Below are positions 52,772-61,104 of a stretch of 64,000 bases of DNA, piece after piece. The translations under genes were made by a program, and so were the position numbers. Position 1 is the stretch's first letter; each line of letters begins with the position of its first letter. This DNA comes from Luteimonas padinae. GTDB lineage: Bacteria; Pseudomonadota; Gammaproteobacteria; Xanthomonadales; Xanthomonadaceae. Where the stretch lies: assembly GCF_014652935.1 (NCBI RefSeq), contig NZ_BMZT01000007.1:154429-218428 (forward strand), given 5' to 3'. The notes below the pieces were generated by a model. The model was not told the DNA's origin and ran no database searches. It worked only from the letters and a program-made list of their open reading frames with translations.

Positions 52772-53860
52772 ATGCCGATCACTCCCCAGGAAGCCCTCCA
52801 GCGCACCATCGAACACCGCGAGATCTTCGAGGACGAGATGTTCGACCTCATGCGCCAGGTGATGCGCGGCGAGGTTTCGCCGCAGATGACCGCGGCGATC
52901 ATGATCGGGCTGCGGGTGAAGAAGGAGACGGTGGGCGAAATCACCGGCGCCGCGCGCGCGATGCGCGAGCTGGCGCGCAAGGTGGACGTGGCCGACCGCA
53001 CGCACCTGGTCGACATCGTCGGCACCGGCGGCGACGGCGCCAACACCTTCAACATCTCCACCGCGTCGAGCTTCGTGATCGCGGCCGCCGGCGGGCGCGT
53101 GGCCAAGCACGGTGGGCGCAGCGTGTCGTCCACGTCGGGCAGCGCGGACGCCTACGAGGCGCTGGGCGCGGCCATCGAACTGCCGCCCGAAGCCGTGGCC
53201 GAATCGATCGCGCGCACCGGCATCGGCTTCATGTACGCGCCGGCCTACCACCCGGCGATGAAGGTCGTGGCCCCGGTGCGGCGCGAGATGGGCGTGCGCA
53301 CCATGTTCAACATCCTCGGCCCGCTGACCAACCCGGCCGGCGCGCCCGCGATCCTGATGGGCGTGTTCCACGCCGACCTGGTCGGCATCCAGGTGCGCGT
53401 GCTGCAGGAGCTGGGTGCCGAGCGCGCGCTGGTGGTCTGGGGCCGTGACGGCATGGACGAGATCTCGCTGGGCGCGGGCACGCTCGTCGGCGAGCTGCGC
53501 GACGGCCAGGTGCGCGAGTACGAGATCCATCCGGAGGACTTCGGCATCCCGATGGCGGCCAGCCGCAACCTCAAGGTCGACGGCGCCGCGGAATCGAAGG
53601 AGATGGTGCTGGAGGCGATCAGCGATGCCGAAGGCCTGCCGGGCCGGATCGTGTCGCTCAACGCCGGCGCGGCGCTGTACGTGGCCGGCGTGGCGGACTC
53701 GATCGCCGGCGGCGTCGAACTGGCGCGCGCGACCATCGCCTCGGGCGCGGCGCGCGCGAAGCTGGACGCGTTCGTAGCGGTGACGCGGGCGCTGGCCGGC
53801 GACGCGGTCGCAGCTACAGCTGCGACCACCCCCGCAGCATCGAGCGGAGACGCCGAATGA
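52772..53860 (+). CDS. trpD: Anthranilate phosphoribosyltransferase
   Basis: Transfers phosphoribose from PRPP to anthranilate. The 362 residues show [79 protein letters not shown] and the GADE-like C-terminal features of TrpD. The last 20 or so residues ([18 protein letters not shown]) are not part of the family and include a translated REP arm at 53806-53827. Its stop overlaps trpC (ATGA). Confidence 0.97.
   Translation: MPITPQEALQRTIEHREIFEDEMFDLMRQVMRGEVSPQMTAAIMIGLRVKKETVGEITGAARAMRELARKVDVADRTHLVDIVGTGGDGANTFNISTASSFVIAAAGGRVAKHGGRSVSSTSGSADAYEALGAAIELPPEAVAESIARTGIGFMYAPAYHPAMKVVAPVRREMGVRTMFNILGPLTNPAGAPAILMGVFHADLVGIQVRVLQELGAERALVVWGRDGMDEISLGAGTLVGELRDGQVREYEIHPEDFGIPMAASRNLKVDGAAESKEMVLEAISDAEGLPGRIVSLNAGAALYVAGVADSIAGGVELARATIASGAARAKLDAFVAVTRALAGDAVAATAATTPAASSGDAE
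53806..53827. repeat. Single REP palindrome inside the trpD 3' end
   Basis: A 22-bp palindrome (GGTCGCAGCT, two bases, AGCTGCGACC) identical to the stem part of the REP arms elsewhere in the window, but lacking the GTAGGAGC head. It is translated in frame as part of the trpD tail. Confidence 0.75.
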
Positions 53861-54678
53861 CCCCCACCCCCCCGCCCAACGTCCTGGCCCGCATCCTCGC
53901 GCGCAAGGCCGAGGAAGTCGAAGAGCGCAGGCAGCGCGTTTCGCGCGTCGAACTCTTCGCCCGGCTCGACGATGCGCCGGCGCCGCGCGGCTTCGCCGCC
54001 GCCATCGAGGCGAAGGTCGCCGCCGGCCACGCCGCGGTGATCGCCGAGGTCAAGAAGGCCAGCCCGTCGAAGGGCGTGATCCGCGCCGACTTCGATCCCG
54101 CCGCGATCGCGCGCAGCTACGAGGCCGGCGGCGCGGCCTGCCTGTCGGTGCTCACCGACGTCGACTTCTTCCAGGGCGCGGACGAGTACCTGCGGCAGGC
54201 GCGCGAGGCCTGCTCGCTGCCGGTGCTGCGCAAGGACTTCATCGTCGATGGCTACCAGGTCGACGAGGCGCGCGTGCTCGGCGCCGACTGCGTGCTGCTG
54301 ATCCTGGCCGGCCTGGACGACCTGCTCGCGAGCGACCTCTGCGTGCAGGCGCTGGAACTGGGCATGGACGTGCTGGCCGAAGTGCACGACGCCAATGAAT
54401 TCGAGCGCGCGCTGCGCCTGCCGGCGGTCGCCGGACGCAGGCCGCTGCTGGGCGTGAACAACCGCGACCTGCGCACTTTCGAGGTGGCCCTGGACACGAC
54501 GCTGGCGCTGAAGGCGATGGCGCCCGCAGGCCGCCGCCTGGTGACCGAGAGCGGCGTGATGACGGCGGACGACGTCGCGCGGCTGCGCGGCGCCGGCGTC
54601 GATGCCTTCCTTGTGGGCGAGGCCTTCATGCGCGCCGCGGATCCGGGTGCGGCGCTGCGCGGGATGTTCGGCACATGA
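53857..54678 (+). CDS. trpC: Indole-3-glycerol phosphate synthase
   Basis: Ring closure of CdRP to indole-3-glycerol phosphate. The 273-residue TIM barrel has [74 protein letters not shown] and [12 protein letters not shown], with the catalytic Lys and Glu residues. The TrpF domain fused in E. coli is absent. It overlaps trpD upstream and the HAD gene downstream, each by ATGA. Confidence 0.97.
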   Translation: MTPTPPPNVLARILARKAEEVEERRQRVSRVELFARLDDAPAPRGFAAAIEAKVAAGHAAVIAEVKKASPSKGVIRADFDPAAIARSYEAGGAACLSVLTDVDFFQGADEYLRQAREACSLPVLRKDFIVDGYQVDEARVLGADCVLLILAGLDDLLASDLCVQALELGMDVLAEVHDANEFERALRLPAVAGRRPLLGVNNRDLRTFEVALDTTLALKAMAPAGRRLVTESGVMTADDVARLRGAGVDAFLVGEAFMRAADPGAALRGMFGT

Positions 54679-55544
54679 CGGGGCGTGAGGTCGCAGCTGT
54701 AGCTGCTCCTACAGGCCCGGCTGCCGCTTCCCCTGTAGGAGCAGCTACAGCTGCGACCCTGGCCAAAGCGCACCGCTACACCTCCCCCCGCGCCGACGCG
54801 CCGCTGGTCGTCTTCGACTTCGACCACACCCTCTACGACGGCGACTCCGGCAGCCACCTCTTCGCCTGGTTGATCAAGCGCAGCTGGTGGCGGTGCATCC
54901 TGGCCCTGCTGCTGGCGCCGGTGTTCGGGCCGATGGTCGCCTTCCTGCCCACGCGGCGCGCGGGCATTTCCGGCTTCGTCTGGGCCGGCACGGTGGGCGT
55001 CCAACGCGTGCGCGACCTGGATGCGCTGACCGATGCCTACGTGGCGCAGCACGTCGACCAGATCCGCGGCCGTCTGCTGCCGCTGGCGCTCGAGGTCTTC
55101 CACGCCCACCGCGAGCGCGGCGATCGCGTGGTGGTGGCCACCGGCGCGCCGCCCGAGCTCGCGCGCGCGATCCTGGCTTTCGCCGCCCACGAGGACGTGC
55201 CCGTGGTCGGCACGCTCGCCGGCCCGCGCTTCGGCGCCGTGGTCGCCGCGCGCCACTGCCACAACGAGGAAAAAATGCGCATGCTGCGCGAACGCGGCTG
55301 GGGCGACATCGATGCCGCCTATTCCGACTCCAGCGCCGACCTGCCGCTGCTGCGCGCCGCGCGCAGGCCGGTGGTGGTGAATCCGAAGCCGGGTTCGATC
55401 GAGCGCTTCCGTCGCGAGCTGCCGCCCGGCACGCCGATCCTCAACTGGGGCTGCCCCGGGCGCGGCGGCGCGCCGGTGGCGGCTGCGGTGGGCGCGGATG
55501 GCCGCCTGCCCTCCGACCCCGCTCAGCCGGCCAGCGCGCGGTAG
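54675..55544 (+). CDS. HAD-IB family phosphatase with REP-derived N-terminus
   Basis: The 289-residue SerB-like hydrolase has the HAD motif [16 protein letters not shown], motif [13 protein letters not shown] and motif III/IV in [11 protein letters not shown], with Arg-rich hydrophobic cap helices ([22 protein letters not shown]). The ATG overlaps the trpC stop. The first 30 or so codons run straight through a pair of REP arms, encoding EVAAVAAPT and VGAATAAT. No ATG, GTG or TTG lies between the REP and the HAD domain, so the repeat seems to be translated. The substrate is unknown. Its 3' end overlaps the convergent TauE gene by 22 bp. Confidence 0.87.
   Translation: MTGREVAAVAAPTGPAAASPVGAATAATLAKAHRYTSPRADAPLVVFDFDHTLYDGDSGSHLFAWLIKRSWWRCILALLLAPVFGPMVAFLPTRRAGISGFVWAGTVGVQRVRDLDALTDAYVAQHVDQIRGRLLPLALEVFHAHRERGDRVVVATGAPPELARAILAFAAHEDVPVVGTLAGPRFGAVVAARHCHNEEKMRMLRERGWGDIDAAYSDSSADLPLLRAARRPVVVNPKPGSIERFRRELPPGTPILNWGCPGRGGAPVAAAVGADGRLPSDPAQPASAR
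54689..54758. repeat. REP pair in inward orientation inside the HAD-phosphatase reading frame
   Basis: Arms GGTCGCAGCTGT...CTCCTACA (54689-54713) and TGTAGGAGCAGCT...GCTGCGACC (54734-54758), about 20 nt apart. The GTAG heads face each other, the opposite of the pairs at 10978, 40355 and 59049. Confidence 0.9.
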
Positions 55545-56275
55545 ATCTGGTAGACCGAGATCCCCAGCACCAGCAGGCCCACCGCCAGCAGCACCAGGCG
55601 CTCGCGCACGTGGCGCACCAGCAGCGCCGCCAGCGGCGCCGCGATCACGCCGCCCAGCAGCAGGCCGACGATGATCCGCCAGTGCTCCAGGCCGACCGTG
55701 AACAGGAAGGTGATCGAGATCGCCAGCGTCACCGGGAACTCGGATGCGCTGACGGTGCCGATGCTGGTCCGCGCCTCGCCGCCGTTGGCGAGCAGGGTGG
55801 ACGTGGCCATCGGCCCCCAGCCGCCGCCGCCGATGGCATCGAGCAGGCCGGACACGAAGCCGAGCACGCCCACGCGCCGGACCTCGCGCCGCGGGATGCG
55901 CCGGCCAAGCGCGCGCACCAGGATCAGCAGCGCGAGCACGAGCAGGTAGGCGTGTATCCAGGGCTTGATCGCCGCGCCGTCCACGCGGCTGAGCGCGAAG
56001 GCGCCGATCGCGCCACCCACCACGCCCGGCACCGCGAGTCGCAGCAGCAGCCGGCGGTCGACGTTGCCCAGCATGCCGTGCGCCGCGCCCGAGACCCCGG
56101 TGGTGAACACCTCGGCGGTGTGCACGCTGGCGCTGACCGCGGCCGGCGGCATGCCCATGGCGAGCAGGATCGACGACGACACCAGGCCGAACGCCATCCC
56201 CAGCGCGCCGTCGACGAGCTGGGCGCCCAGGCCGATGGCGACGAACATCAGGAAGTGGCTGTCGATCAGGTCCAT
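55523..56275 (-). CDS. TauE/SafE family sulfite/sulfonate exporter-like protein
   Basis: The 250-residue membrane protein has about seven or eight helices and the family's doubled motif: LVDGALGMAFGLVSSSILLAMGMPPAAVSASVHTAEVFTTGVSG in the first half and VSGLLDAIGGGGWGPMATSTLLANG in the second. These proteins export sulfite, sulfoacetate or similar anions. No sulfur-metabolism genes adjoin it, so the substrate is open. It is convergent with the HAD gene, overlapping by 22 bp. Confidence 0.9.
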   Translation of the reverse strand: MDLIDSHFLMFVAIGLGAQLVDGALGMAFGLVSSSILLAMGMPPAAVSASVHTAEVFTTGVSGAAHGMLGNVDRRLLLRLAVPGVVGGAIGAFALSRVDGAAIKPWIHAYLLVLALLILVRALGRRIPRREVRRVGVLGFVSGLLDAIGGGGWGPMATSTLLANGGEARTSIGTVSASEFPVTLAISITFLFTVGLEHWRIIVGLLLGGVIAAPLAALLVRHVRERLVLLAVGLLVLGISVYQIYRALAG

Positions 56276-56352
56276 GCGCTGCGTCCAGGCGCCACGAGGC
56301 GCCTCCGGAGCGGCAGATTAGCCGGCCCGCGTGGCGGAGGCGTTGTCGCCGG

Positions 56353-56823
56353 TCAAGCGTCGCCCAGGCGCTTGATGAAGCGCAGGGTGCCGTCGCTGAA
56401 GCCGCAGGCGCGATAGAAGGCGTGGGCCTCGCTGCGCTGCGAGCCGCTGGTCAGCTCGATCCGGGCGGCCCCGGCGGCACGCGCCCGGCGTTCGGCCTCG
56501 CGCAGCAGCTGCCGGCCCAGGCCGCGGCCCTGGGCGCCGGGCGAGACCACCAGCGCGGTGATCCGGCAGGTGGTGGTGTCCAGCGGAAGGTAGTACATGA
56601 AGTCGAGCGCGACCAGGCCGGTGACCATGCCGCCGCAGCGTGCGACCACCAGGGCCTGGCGGTCGTTGGCGGTGATCGTCGCGATGCGGCGCGCGGCGTC
56701 CGCGGCGTCGCAGGGGTAGCCGAGCGCGCTGAGCAGGGCGGCGACGTCGTCGGCGTCGATCACCGACGCGCTGCGCAGGTCCGCGTCCGGCAGGCTGCCC
56801 CTGGCTTCGAACGCGGCCACCAT
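56353..56823 (-). CDS. GNAT family N-acetyltransferase
   Basis: The 156-residue protein has the GNAT acetyl-CoA site VVSPGAQGRGLGRQLLREAERRARAAGAARIELTSG and HAFYRACGF near the C-terminus. Its substrate is unknown. The start at 56823 lies 5 nt beyond the clp stop on the same strand, so it is probably co-transcribed with clp. Confidence 0.85.
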   Translation of the reverse strand: MVAAFEARGSLPDADLRSASVIDADDVAALLSALGYPCDAADAARRIATITANDRQALVVARCGGMVTGLVALDFMYYLPLDTTTCRITALVVSPGAQGRGLGRQLLREAERRARAAGAARIELTSGSQRSEAHAFYRACGFSDGTLRFIKRLGDA

Positions 56824-56828
56824 ATGCG

Positions 56829-57518
56829 TCAGCGCGTGCCGTAGAGGACGATGGTCTTGCCGCGGGCGTGCAGCTTGCCGTCGGCCTGCAGCTTCTTCAG
56901 CACCCGGCCGGCCATCTCGCGCGAGCAGCCCACCAGGCGTGCCAGCTCCTGGCGCGAGACCCGCAGCTGGGTGCCGTCGGGGTGGGTCATCGCCTCCGGC
57001 TCCCGGGTCAGGTCGTGCAGGGTGCGGGTGATGCGGTCGGTGACGTCGAGGAAGGCCAGGCGCCCGGCCTTGCGGCTGGTGTCGAGCAGCCGCCGCGACA
57101 GCTGGGCCCCGATCGCATACATGATCTGGGTGGCGTCGCCGGACAGGGAACCGTCGAACAGCTGGTACAGGCGCTCGTAGCTGATCTCGGCCAGTTCGGT
57201 CTGCACGCGCGTGCGCAGCACCACCTCGCGGACGTCGGACTCGATGAACAGGCCCATCTCGCCCACGAACTCGCCGGGGCCGAAGTAGCCGAGGATCAGC
57301 TCGCGGCCGTCGTCCTCCTCGGTGATGATGGTCACCGAGCCGCTGACCACGTAATACATGGTGCCGGCCTGGTCGCCGGGGCGGAACACCTCGGTGCGGG
57401 GCGGATAGCGGCGGCGATGGCAATGGGCGAGAAAGCGTTCGATCGTCGCCGGCGATGGCATCAGGGGGTGCGGGGGACGTCTCAGATTGGTAATGATGGC
57501 CACAGGGCTGATAGTCAT
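56829..57518 (-). CDS. clp: CRP-like regulator Clp
   Basis: Homologue of Xanthomonas Clp, a global activator of extracellular enzymes, exopolysaccharide and virulence genes whose DNA binding is blocked by c-di-GMP. The start at 57518 gives 229 residues, close to the 230 of Xanthomonas Clp. The nucleotide-binding barrel carries TIERFLAHCHRRRYPPRTEVFRPGD and GYFGPGEFVGEMGLFIESD. The helix-turn-helix LRVSRQELARLVGCSREMAGRVLKKLQADG and the C-terminus ARGKTIVLYGTR are nearly identical to Xanthomonas. Its presence places the organism in Lysobacteraceae and links to the c-di-GMP-type regulator at 5159. Confidence 0.93.
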   Translation of the reverse strand: MTISPVAIITNLRRPPHPLMPSPATIERFLAHCHRRRYPPRTEVFRPGDQAGTMYYVVSGSVTIITEEDDGRELILGYFGPGEFVGEMGLFIESDVREVVLRTRVQTELAEISYERLYQLFDGSLSGDATQIMYAIGAQLSRRLLDTSRKAGRLAFLDVTDRITRTLHDLTREPEAMTHPDGTQLRVSRQELARLVGCSREMAGRVLKKLQADGKLHARGKTIVLYGTR

Positions 57519-57679
57519 GGAAAAGTTGAACGGGGGATGAAGCAAGAGTAGGCCGTCCGGACCCATCCGGCAAACGCGTCGGAGCCCCGGAGAGGGGCCC
57601 GGGGCGGGGCTTCACTCGCGACCGGGGGGCCTTTGCCGCATAATCGCGCACTTTCCGCCCGAACCGGGGTCCGCACGAC

Positions 57680-58471
57680 GTGGTCAAACCGCTGCCTCGC
57701 CTGAAGCTGCAGGGCTTCAACAACCTCACCAAGGCCCTGAGCTTCAACATCTACGACGTGTGCTACGCCGTCTCCAAGGACGAGCGCCAGCGCTACATCG
57801 AATACATCGACGAGGAATACAACGCCGATCGCCTCACGCAGATCCTCACGGACGTGGCGGAGATCATCGGCGCCAACATCCTCAACATCGCGCGCCAGGA
57901 CTACGATCCGCAGGGCGCCTCGGTGACGATCCTGATCTCCGAGGAACCGGTGATCGACAAGGCCGACGCCAAGGGCGTGATCTCCGACGCCGTGGTCGCG
58001 CACCTGGACAAGAGCCACATCACCGTCCACACCTATCCCGAGACCCACCCGCAGGCGGGCATCGCGACCTTCCGCGCCGACATCGACGTCGCCACCTGCG
58101 GCGTGATCTCGCCGCTGAAGGCGCTGAACTACCTGATCGAGAGCTTCGAGTCGGACATCGTGATCGCCGACTACCGCGTGCGCGGCTTCACCCGCGACAT
58201 CAAGGGCAAGAAGCACTACATCGACCACAAGATCAATTCGATCCAGGACTTCCTGGCCAAGAACATCAAGGCCCGCTACGAGATGTTCGACGTCAACGTC
58301 TACCAGGAGAACATCTTCCACACCAAGATGCACCTGAAGGACTTCGACCTGGACCAGTACCTGTTCGAGGAGAAGGCGCGCAACCTGTCGTTCAAGGAGC
58401 GCATGAAGATCGAGACGCTGCTCAAGCGAGAGATCGAGGAGCTGTTCCACGGCCGCAACCTGGTGGAGTGA
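57680..58471 (+). CDS. speD: S-adenosylmethionine decarboxylase proenzyme (long SpeD form)
   Basis: Makes the aminopropyl donor for spermidine. The 263-residue proenzyme aligns with E. coli Spe[53 protein letters not shown] and the self-cleavage site [17 protein letters not shown], where cutting before the Ser forms the pyruvoyl group. [20 protein letters not shown] and [14 protein letters not shown] follow. The start is GTG 57680. A -10-like CATAAT at 57639-57644 may be its promoter, without a clear -35. Confidence 0.97.
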   Translation: MVKPLPRLKLQGFNNLTKALSFNIYDVCYAVSKDERQRYIEYIDEEYNADRLTQILTDVAEIIGANILNIARQDYDPQGASVTILISEEPVIDKADAKGVISDAVVAHLDKSHITVHTYPETHPQAGIATFRADIDVATCGVISPLKALNYLIESFESDIVIADYRVRGFTRDIKGKKHYIDHKINSIQDFLAKNIKARYEMFDVNVYQENIFHTKMHLKDFDLDQYLFEEKARNLSFKERMKIETLLKREIEELFHGRNLVE

Positions 58472-58558
58472 GCGCCGGCCCGCCTGCCGCAGTGCGCGCG
58501 CAGGCAGGGTTGCGCGGGGTTCGGCCACGCGGTGGCAGGATGGACGCACGAACACATA

Positions 58559-58593
58559 CCGCGGGACGGCCCGCGGGCGGGACGGGTTCCCGC
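58559..58593 (+). promoter_or_regulatory. Tandem ACGG-containing hairpins in the gdx leader
   Basis: The nonamer GCGGGACGG occurs twice (58561-58569 and 58577-58585). The first sits in a perfect hairpin CCGCGGG-ACGG-CCCGCGG with an ACGG tetraloop. The second can form GCGGG...CCCGC around ACGGGTT. Guanidine-II (mini-ykkC) riboswitches consist of two hairpins with ACGR loops ahead of gdx/sugE genes, so this is a candidate of that kind, though the linker is missing and the second loop is not a tetraloop. Confidence 0.35.
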
Positions 58594-58609
58594 GGATGAT
58601 GACCGACGG

Positions 58610-58640
58610 CGGTCCGGAGCGAAGGCTCCGGGCCGTTTTT
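58610..58640 (+). terminator. Intrinsic terminator 52 nt before gdx
   Basis: Eleven-bp stem CGGTCCGGAGC / GCTCCGGGCCG (one G-U pair) with loop GAAG, followed by five T residues. It could end speD transcription, 140 nt past its stop, or act as an attenuator in the gdx leader. Confidence 0.82.
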
Positions 58641-58691
58641 CATTGCGGCGCCGCGCGGGCGTGATCCGGCGGGGCGCTGAGGAGGCAAGCG

Positions 58692-59009
58692 ATGGCGTGG
58701 ATCTACCTGGTGGTGGCGGGACTGTTCGAGGTCGTCTGGGCGCTCGGCCTGAAGTACACCGAAGGCTGGACGCGGTTGTGGCCGAGCCTCGGCACGCTGG
58801 TGGCGATGGTGGTCAGCTTCTGGTGCCTGTCGCAGGCGCTGAAGGCGATCCCGATCGGCACCGGCTATGCGATCTGGACCGGCATCGGCGCGGTGGGCGT
58901 GGCGGCCTTCGGCATCCTGGTGTTCGGCGAGAGCGCCTCGCCGGCGCGGCTGGCCTGCATCGCGATGATCGTGGGCGGCGTGGTCGGCCTGAAGCTGGTG
59001 TCGGGCTGA
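58692..59009 (+). CDS. gdx: Guanidinium exporter Gdx (SugE), SMR family
   Basis: Small multidrug-resistance-type antiporter that exports guanidinium in exchange for protons. The 105 residues form four helices and match E. coli Sug[26 protein letters not shown] with the essential Glu13, [30 protein letters not shown] and [15 protein letters not shown] lies 7 nt before the ATG. The 220-nt leader holds two ACGG hairpins and a terminator, suggesting RNA-level control. Confidence 0.95.
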   Translation: MAWIYLVVAGLFEVVWALGLKYTEGWTRLWPSLGTLVAMVVSFWCLSQALKAIPIGTGYAIWTGIGAVGVAAFGILVFGESASPARLACIAMIVGGVVGLKLVSG

Positions 59010-59048
59010 GCGCCCCGGTCCGCCAGCATCCCGTGGAACCGGCATCCC

Positions 59049-59137
59049 GGTAGGAGCAGCTACAGCTGCGACCGGGCGTGCATGTGCGGGCCGTACCTGC
59101 ACGGCATGTGCGAGGTCGCAGCTGTAGCTGCTCCTAC
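59049..59137. repeat. REP-type inverted repeat pair (GTAG head)
   Basis: Arms GGTAGGAGCAGCT...GCTGCGACC (59049-59073) and AGGTCGCAGCTGT...TCCTAC (59113-59137), heads outward. It lies between convergent gdx and coq7. Confidence 0.9.
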
Positions 59138-59177
59138 GGATGCGTGGAGTGGTCGGGGGCCCGGTCGGGCGGGGGCG

Positions 59178-59819
59178 TCAGAGGCGGTAGGCGACGGTCT
59201 TCATGACCTTCGACGCCGCGGCCATCAGCGTCGGGATCGGCTGCGGCAGCACGCGCGCGCCGGCGGCCTCGGCGTTGTCGGCGTGGCGGGCCTCGTCGGC
59301 CTTCATGGTTTCGAGGATGGCGCGGCTGCGCAGGTCGGCCGGCGGCAGGGTCTGCAGGTGCTCCTCGAGGTGGGCCTCGACCTGGCGCTCGGTCTCGACC
59401 ACGAAGCCGAGGTTCCAGCCGTCGCCGCGCAGCCCGGCCAGCAGGCCGATGGCATAGGCGCCGCCGTACCACAGCGGGTTGAAGAGGCTGGGGCGGCTGT
59501 CGAGCTCGCGCAGGCGGTCGTCGCACCAGGCCAGGTGGTCGGTCTCCTCCTGTGCGGCCTCCAGCAGATGGGCGCGGGTGGCCGGGTCGCGGGCCACGGT
59601 GGCCTGGCCGACATACAGCGCCTGGGCGCAGACCTCGCCGACGTGGTTGATCCGCATCAGGCCCGCGGCGTGGCGGCGCTCGGCATCGTCGAGCTCGACT
59701 TCAGGCTCTCCGGCGCCTGGGTTCGGCCGCTCCGCACGCGGCCTGCCGGCAACGGTCTCGAGGGCGTTCTGGGCATCCGCCAGCAGGCGGTCGAGCGGGG
59801 AGAGGCTTCGCGTGGTCAT
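59178..59819 (-). CDS. coq7: 2-polyprenyl-3-methyl-6-methoxy-1,4-benzoquinone monooxygenase Coq7
   Basis: Di-iron hydroxylase for the penultimate step of ubiquinone synthesis. The 213-residue product from ATG 59819 has a variable start and then paired helices carrying the di-iron ligands: [39 protein letters not shown] and [17 protein letters not shown]. It ends in MKTVAYRL. The -35/-10 region of the divergent rplM operon lies about 100 nt upstream. Confidence 0.95.
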   Translation of the reverse strand: MTTRSLSPLDRLLADAQNALETVAGRPRAERPNPGAGEPEVELDDAERRHAAGLMRINHVGEVCAQALYVGQATVARDPATRAHLLEAAQEETDHLAWCDDRLRELDSRPSLFNPLWYGGAYAIGLLAGLRGDGWNLGFVVETERQVEAHLEEHLQTLPPADLRSRAILETMKADEARHADNAEAAGARVLPQPIPTLMAAASKVMKTVAYRL

Positions 59820-59916
59820 GCGTGGATTGTGCGCCCAGGCGGAGAGGAGGTCATCCTGGACGCCGGTGCCCGATCTCGCGACAGCGGTCGGGGCAGGGGC
59901 CCGCATCACCCGCGAG

Positions 59917-59945
59917 TTGCGGTCTCCCGGGGCGCCCGGTACAAT
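59917..59945 (+). promoter_or_regulatory. Sigma-70 promoter of rplM-rpsI
   Basis: TTGCGG (59917-59922), a 17-bp spacer and TACAAT (59940-59945). Transcription would begin near 59952, giving a leader of about 94 nt before rplM. Confidence 0.75.
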
Positions 59946-60045
59946 TCCGCCTCTTGCGTTCCCCGAACGTGAAAACGCGTGGTGAAGTTCCGCAGGGCGA
60001 TGGCCCGCGCAACCAGCCCGACCAGTCACCCCTGAGAATGTCCTG

Positions 60046-60474
60046 ATGAAGACCTTTACCGCCAAGAACGAGACCGTCCAGCGCGACTGGTTCGTGGTCG
60101 ACGCCACCGGCAAGACCCTCGGCCGCCTGAGCACCGAGATCGCGCGTCGCCTGCGTGGCAAGCACAAGCCCGTCTACACCCCGCACGTCGACACCGGCGA
60201 TTACATCATCGTGATCAACGCCGAGAAGATCCACGTCACCGGCAACAAGCTCGCCGACAAGATGTACCACCGCTTCACCGGGTACATCGGCAACCTGAAG
60301 TCCGAGACCCTGGGGCAGGCGCTGGAGCGCCACCCCGAGCGCGTCATCGAGCATTCGGTCAAGGGCATGCTCCCGAAGAACATCCTGGGCCGCGCGATGT
60401 ACCGCAAGCTCAAGGTGTACAAGGGTTCCGAGCACCCGCACGCCGCCCAGCAGCCGCAAGTCCTGGATATCTAA
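60046..60474 (+). CDS. rplM: 50S ribosomal protein L13
   Basis: The 142-residue protein matches L13 from start to end: [59 protein letters not shown], and [32 protein letters not shown]. It is the first gene of the conserved rplM-rpsI operon, with rpsI only 3 nt downstream. The leader of about 94 nt leaves room for autoregulation by L13, as known in E. coli. Confidence 0.99.
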   Translation: MKTFTAKNETVQRDWFVVDATGKTLGRLSTEIARRLRGKHKPVYTPHVDTGDYIIVINAEKIHVTGNKLADKMYHRFTGYIGNLKSETLGQALERHPERVIEHSVKGMLPKNILGRAMYRKLKVYKGSEHPHAAQQPQVLDI

Positions 60475-60477
60475 GTC

Positions 60478-60870
60478 ATGGCAATCACCCAGAATTACGG
60501 CACCGGCCGTCGCAAGTCCTCCACCGCCCGCGTGTTCCTGCGCCGCGGCACGGGCAACATCAACGTCAACGGCCGTCCGCTGGACGAGTTCTTCGGCCGC
60601 GAGACCGCGCGCATGATCGTGCGCCAGCCGCTCGAGCTGACCAGGAACACCGAAAGCTTCGACATCATGGTCACGACCTCCGGCGGCGGCACCACCGGCC
60701 AGGCCGGCGCCATCCGCCTGGGCATCGCCCGCGCGCTGGTGGAGTACGACGAGACCCTGAAGTCCGAGCTGCGCAAGGCCGGCTTCATGACCCGCGACGC
60801 CCGCGAGGTCGAGCGCAAGAAGGTCGGCCTGCACAAGGCCCGTCGCGCCACGCAGTTCTCGAAGCGTTAA
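60478..60870 (+). CDS. rpsI: 30S ribosomal protein S9
   Basis: The 130-residue protein has [57 protein letters not shown] and the basic C-terminus [17 protein letters not shown] that reaches the P-site tRNA on the ribosome. It is co-transcribed with rplM. A 10-bp hairpin follows its stop. Confidence 0.99.
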   Translation: MAITQNYGTGRRKSSTARVFLRRGTGNINVNGRPLDEFFGRETARMIVRQPLELTRNTESFDIMVTTSGGGTTGQAGAIRLGIARALVEYDETLKSELRKAGFMTRDAREVERKKVGLHKARRATQFSKR

Positions 60871-60880
60871 TTGCGGTATT

Positions 60881-60904
60881 CAGGATTCCGTTCGCGGAAT
60901 CCTG
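60881..60904 (+). terminator. Hairpin after rpsI, overlapping the tRNA-Gln promoter region
   Basis: Perfect stem CAGGATTCCG / CGGAATCCTG with a TTCG loop. No T-run follows. A TACAAT -10-like box starts four bases later (60908-60913), so the hairpin DNA also forms the upstream part of the tRNA-Gln promoter. Confidence 0.6.
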
Positions 60905-60921
60905 CGCTACAATTGCTCCAT

Positions 60922-60996
60922 AGCCCCGTCGCCAAGCGGTAAGGCACCTGACTCTGACTCAGGCATTCGGTGGTTCGAATCCATCCGGGGCTGCCA
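60922..60996 (+). tRNA. tRNA-Gln (CTG)
   Basis: Complete 75-nt cloverleaf: acceptor AGCCCCG / CGGGGCT, D-arm GCCAAGCGGTAAGGC, anticodon arm CCTGA-CTCTGAC-TCAGG with anticodon CTG, and T-arm GGTTCGAATCC. Discriminator G and encoded CCA complete it. GCCAAGCGGTAAGGC is typical of bacterial Gln tRNA. A TACAAT box lies 8 nt upstream. Confidence 0.96.
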
Positions 60997-61012
60997 CATT
61001 GCAACAAGGTCC

Positions 61013-61035
61013 GAAGCCCGCCGCGTGCGGGCTTC
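61013..61035 (+). terminator. Terminator after tRNA-Gln
   Basis: Nine-bp stem GAAGCCCGC / GCGGGCTTC with a 5-nt loop, 16 nt past the tRNA, followed by GTCCTTTCC, a weak pyrimidine run. Confidence 0.72.
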
Positions 61036-61104
61036 GTCCTTTCCGGGCCCGGCGCCAGGCGGCGGCGGCCACGCCCGCGCCTCCGTGGCCGCCAGGGCAT
61101 CGCC

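Noticed and set aside
58490..58600. Classical guanidine-I (ykkC) riboswitch before gdx
   Set aside because: The conserved core words of ykkC RNAs could not be aligned to the leader. Only the two ACGG hairpins and the terminator are evident.
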